In this document: positions 62,701 through 64,000 of the stretch, piece by piece
Layout of the letters: each line of letters begins with the position of its first letter
Numbering within the stretch: the first letter of the stretch is position 1
Origin: Polyangiaceae bacterium
GTDB lineage: Bacteria > Myxococcota_A > Polyangia > Polyangiales > Polyangiaceae
DNA length: 64,000 bases
Assembly (NCBI GenBank): GCA_025937835.1
Contig: JAICQO010000002.1
Coordinates: forward strand, 1 to 64,000
Direction: 5' to 3'
Notes under the pieces: generated by a model
Seen by the model: the letters and a program-made list of their open reading frames with translations, nothing else
What the model was told of the DNA's origin: nothing
Databases searched by the model: none
Made by a program: the position numbers and the translations under genes

Positions 62701-64000
62701 GACCTCGAGCAACAAGGTGGCGCCAGCCGCGCGCAGCGCCTCGATGCCGGCGCGGAAGCGCACGGCTTCGCGCGCATGCCGGCGGAAATAGGCGGCGTCC
62801 GGCTTGGTCCCGGGAGGAAACGCCGCGCCCGTGAGGTTCGAAATCAAGCCGATCCGCGGCGGCGAAAAGCGCACACTCCGCGCGCGCTCCTCGAGCGCGT
62901 CGAGCATCGGATCCAGCCGGTGTGAATGAAACGCGTGGGATACGTCGAGCGCGCGGCTCTTGATTCCGTCCCGCTCTGCCGCCGCCGCAATCTCGGCGAC
63001 GGCCCCGGCGTCTCCCGAGATCACGGTCTCTTCCGGACCGTTCAAGGCGGCGATCGAGACCTTGCCGGCGGAGCCCCGGATCCGCTCGGCGACCCGCTCC
63101 TCGGCCGCGAACAGCGCGCACATCGCGCCGCCTGCGGGCAGCGCCTGCATCAACCGGCCACGCTCGGCGATCAGCTCGAGCCCGTCCTCGAAGCTCATCG
63201 CGCCGGCCACCGCAGCGGCAGCATATTCGCCAACGCTGTGGCCCATCACCAGCGATGGCACGACGCCCCACGAGCGCCACAGCTCGCACAGCGCATACTC
63301 GAGCGCGAACAACGCCGGCTGCGTGTACTGCGTGTTGGACAGCAGGCGCGCGCGCTCGGCGTCTTCGGCGAACATCACCTCGAGCAACGGCAGCGGCAGG
63401 CGACCGGCCAGCACTTGCGCCGCTCGATCCAGCGTGTCGCGAAACACCGGTTCGTTCGCGTACAGCAGCTTGCCCATGCCGGCGTACTGCGCGCCCTGTC
63501 CGGTGAACAGAAAAGCGAGCTTGGTTCGCTCGCCCGTGCGCAGCTTGCCTTGCTGGAGCGAGGCGGACTTTTCGCCCGCGGCGAGCGCCCGCAGCGCCGG
63601 CGCGAGCTCGGCGCGATCGGCGACCACGACGGCCGCGCGTTGAGAAAGCTGGGCGCGCGCGCCCAGGCTGAGGGCCACGTCCGCGAGGGAAAGCTCGGGG
63701 TCGCGCTCGACGCGCTCGGCCACGCGCGCGGCCAGCGCCGAGAGCCCGCGCTCTTCACGCGCCGACAGCGGGACGAGCGTCGGCGCGTCGCCAGCTCGGG
63801 CAGGCGACTTGGGCAGCGGCGCTTGCTCCAGGATCACGTGCGCGTTGGTGCCGCTGAACCCGAACGAGCTAACCCCCGCGCGCCTCGCCCGCTCGCCGCG
63901 AGGCCAGGGCACGAGCGTCGTGGGCACGGAAAGCTGCAGTGAGGCCCAGTCCATCCGCGGGTTCGGCGTCGAGAAATGCAGGTGCGGCGGGATCGCCTCG
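59704..64000 (-). CDS. Type I PKS: KS(partial)-AT-DH-KR-ACP, 5' end outside window
   Basis: The frame is open to the right edge; the visible 1431 residues begin in the C-terminal part of a KS (GVSSFGFSGTNAHVIL). Numbered from the Met at 63954: AT ~145-470 (Ser240 in GHSVGE; HAFH 340-343, malonyl); DH ~505-800 with His540 (HCVQGEAIVP) and Asp709/His713 (DSCGH); KR ~1025-1225 with GGLGGIG, Tyr1190 and Asn1194; ACP Ser near 1363 (LGFDSLMAVQL). Expected output is an alpha,beta-unsaturated unit. The C-terminus (GGDAWEEGSL) is short and acidic rather than the SDEE-type tail of the other PKS proteins, which fits a TubC-type docking partner, the NRPS that follows. Confidence 0.94.
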   Translation of the reverse strand, partial: EAIPPHLHFSTPNPRMDWASLQLSVPTTLVPWPRGERARRAGVSSFGFSGTNAHVILEQAPLPKSPARAGDAPTLVPLSAREERGLSALAARVAERVERDPELSLADVALSLGARAQLSQRAAVVVADRAELAPALRALAAGEKSASLQQGKLRTGERTKLAFLFTGQGAQYAGMGKLLYANEPVFRDTLDRAAQVLAGRLPLPLLEVMFAEDAERARLLSNTQYTQPALFALEYALCELWRSWGVVPSLVMGHSVGEYAAAAVAGAMSFEDGLELIAERGRLMQALPAGGAMCALFAAEERVAERIRGSAGKVSIAALNGPEETVISGDAGAVAEIAAAAERDGIKSRALDVSHAFHSHRLDPMLDALEERARSVRFSPPRIGLISNLTGAAFPPGTKPDAAYFRRHAREAVRFRAGIEALRAAGATLLLEVGPHPTLLGLAGRALPQAEWASVASLRRGRDDRHELFAALGALFTHGVNPPWDVVLEKRGGRRVALPTYPFQRERVWIEDAPPAQSAVDAHGLLGPRKKSRRLGAQGWQSTLSFASHPWLRDHCVQGEAIVPATAYIEMAFAAAVEALTVRAVRVEQIDNLKPLILREGEQRTVQTELEARPDGSASFRVTSSVPFAAPVEHVRARLVSVDPPDPARAGREALEAARARCLKPTPGATFYELLSQRGNQWGPLFQGMAEVRTGEREAVSTVRVPGPLRGEFGEYQFHPAVSDSCGHCLVAAALFGREGGVPSGAFVGGGVEEILFYRSPVSDTLEVHAEVRPPRPGQEHLVLGDVRTYDSEGLVSETLGARLWYLENAAASKRDWFYEPRWIQTDLGGSGERAASAGDVVLFADPRGIGAAIQERLAKTERRVWLVWPGDHFSVDGRRISVRPSSADDLRALFEAVPDAAAVLYLWSIDAAAEQAVQLGPENALLVLQQLMGSAARARLWFVTADSQSVTGDDRASAPFGAALWGLGRAVSAENAELWGGLIDVGTELEPAALADAIWREVEAGAADDQIALRKSGRYVARLGRLESIGTPRPLVIREDATYLVTGGLGGIGLALAEWLVRRGARHLLLLGRTPLPPRESWAELAAQATANGRRVAAVLALESAGASVEVSAIDVADDAALAACLAARRARGEPAIRGAIHAAGVLQFQALGTETSAGLKAALSAKIDGAFGLHRALTQEPVDWFVLCSSSSALLRSPLLGSYAAGNAFLDALARYRRGLGLPALSVNWGTWGEVGMATEGGRARGGSLLTGMKAMTTADAVAALEELLGASVAQAGVMPIDWAELAAAYPGLASDPFLSSLIAGAGGARPKQPGANAALAAFRSATGEARLEPLAQYLRGEAARTLGMKSDALDVAAPLSSLGFDSLMAVQLKNQIEADLGVVVPVIQFLDGPSLNQIVESVLKVAGSAPTRGPVESSGGDAWEEGSL
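59714..59722 (-). promoter_or_regulatory. Strong ribosome binding site for the tandem-C NRPS
   Basis: GGAGGAGGG, 6 bases before the GTG start at 59707, within the last codons of the upstream PKS gene. It supports the GTG start, which overlaps the stop as GTGA, and shows that this junction is translationally coupled. Confidence 0.7.

Overview
The window is very GC-rich bacterial DNA. Three things point to the Myxococcota, most likely a Polyangiales-type (Sorangium-like) myxobacterium: Gly/Ser-rich lipoproteins, a PilY1-like propeller protein, and NRPS proteins that begin with TubC-type docking domains. This assignment is an inference from gene content, not a database result.

Left part (1-14 kb): ordinary chromosomal genes. 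These are the end of a PilY1-like gene with a small lipoprotein; a glycine-cleavage operon gcvT-gcvH-gcvPA without gcvPB; a membrane protein with several histidine motifs; a rubrerythrin / Fe-S oxidoreductase / DUF3501 operon; a CAP-domain lipoprotein; a DUF72 protein coupled to a thioredoxin-fold lipoprotein that lacks CXXC; and several proteins of unknown function. A long imperfect inverted repeat (13985-14099) lies between two convergent genes at the border with the cluster.

Right part (14-64 kb): one end of a large hybrid polyketide/non-ribosomal peptide cluster, all on the minus strand, with its upstream end cut off by the right edge. Nine megasynthase genes are packed stop-to-start (overlaps of 4 to 11 bases, or gaps of 14 to 15) and a DMT-family exporter follows 2 bases later, so this looks like one translationally coupled operon of about 48 kb. 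In transcription order the architectures are: KS(partial)-AT-DH-KR-ACP; TubC-C-TubC-C-A-PCP; KS-AT-KR-ACP; TubC-C-A-PCP-TE; KS-AT-KR-ACP; KS-AT-DH-ER-KR-ACP; KS-AT-cMT-ACP; KS-AT-DH-cMT-ER-KR-ACP; KS-AT-DH-cMT-KR-ACP.

The only thioesterase sits in the fourth protein, not at the end of the operon. The docking ends and the thioesterase together suggest that the biosynthetic order is a rotation of the gene order: the five downstream PKS proteins act first, and the chain then passes to the upstream PKS, the glycine-type NRPS, the ketoreducing PKS and finally the NRPS-TE. The predicted backbone is a methyl-branched polyketide, with a possible gem-dimethyl ketone, joined to a 4-amino-3-hydroxybutyrate-like unit and one more amino acid. 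I do not recognise the product. Notable details are a thioesterase with Cys in place of the catalytic Ser, two C domains in tandem with a second docking domain between them, a probable CTG start codon, and several altered catalytic motifs.
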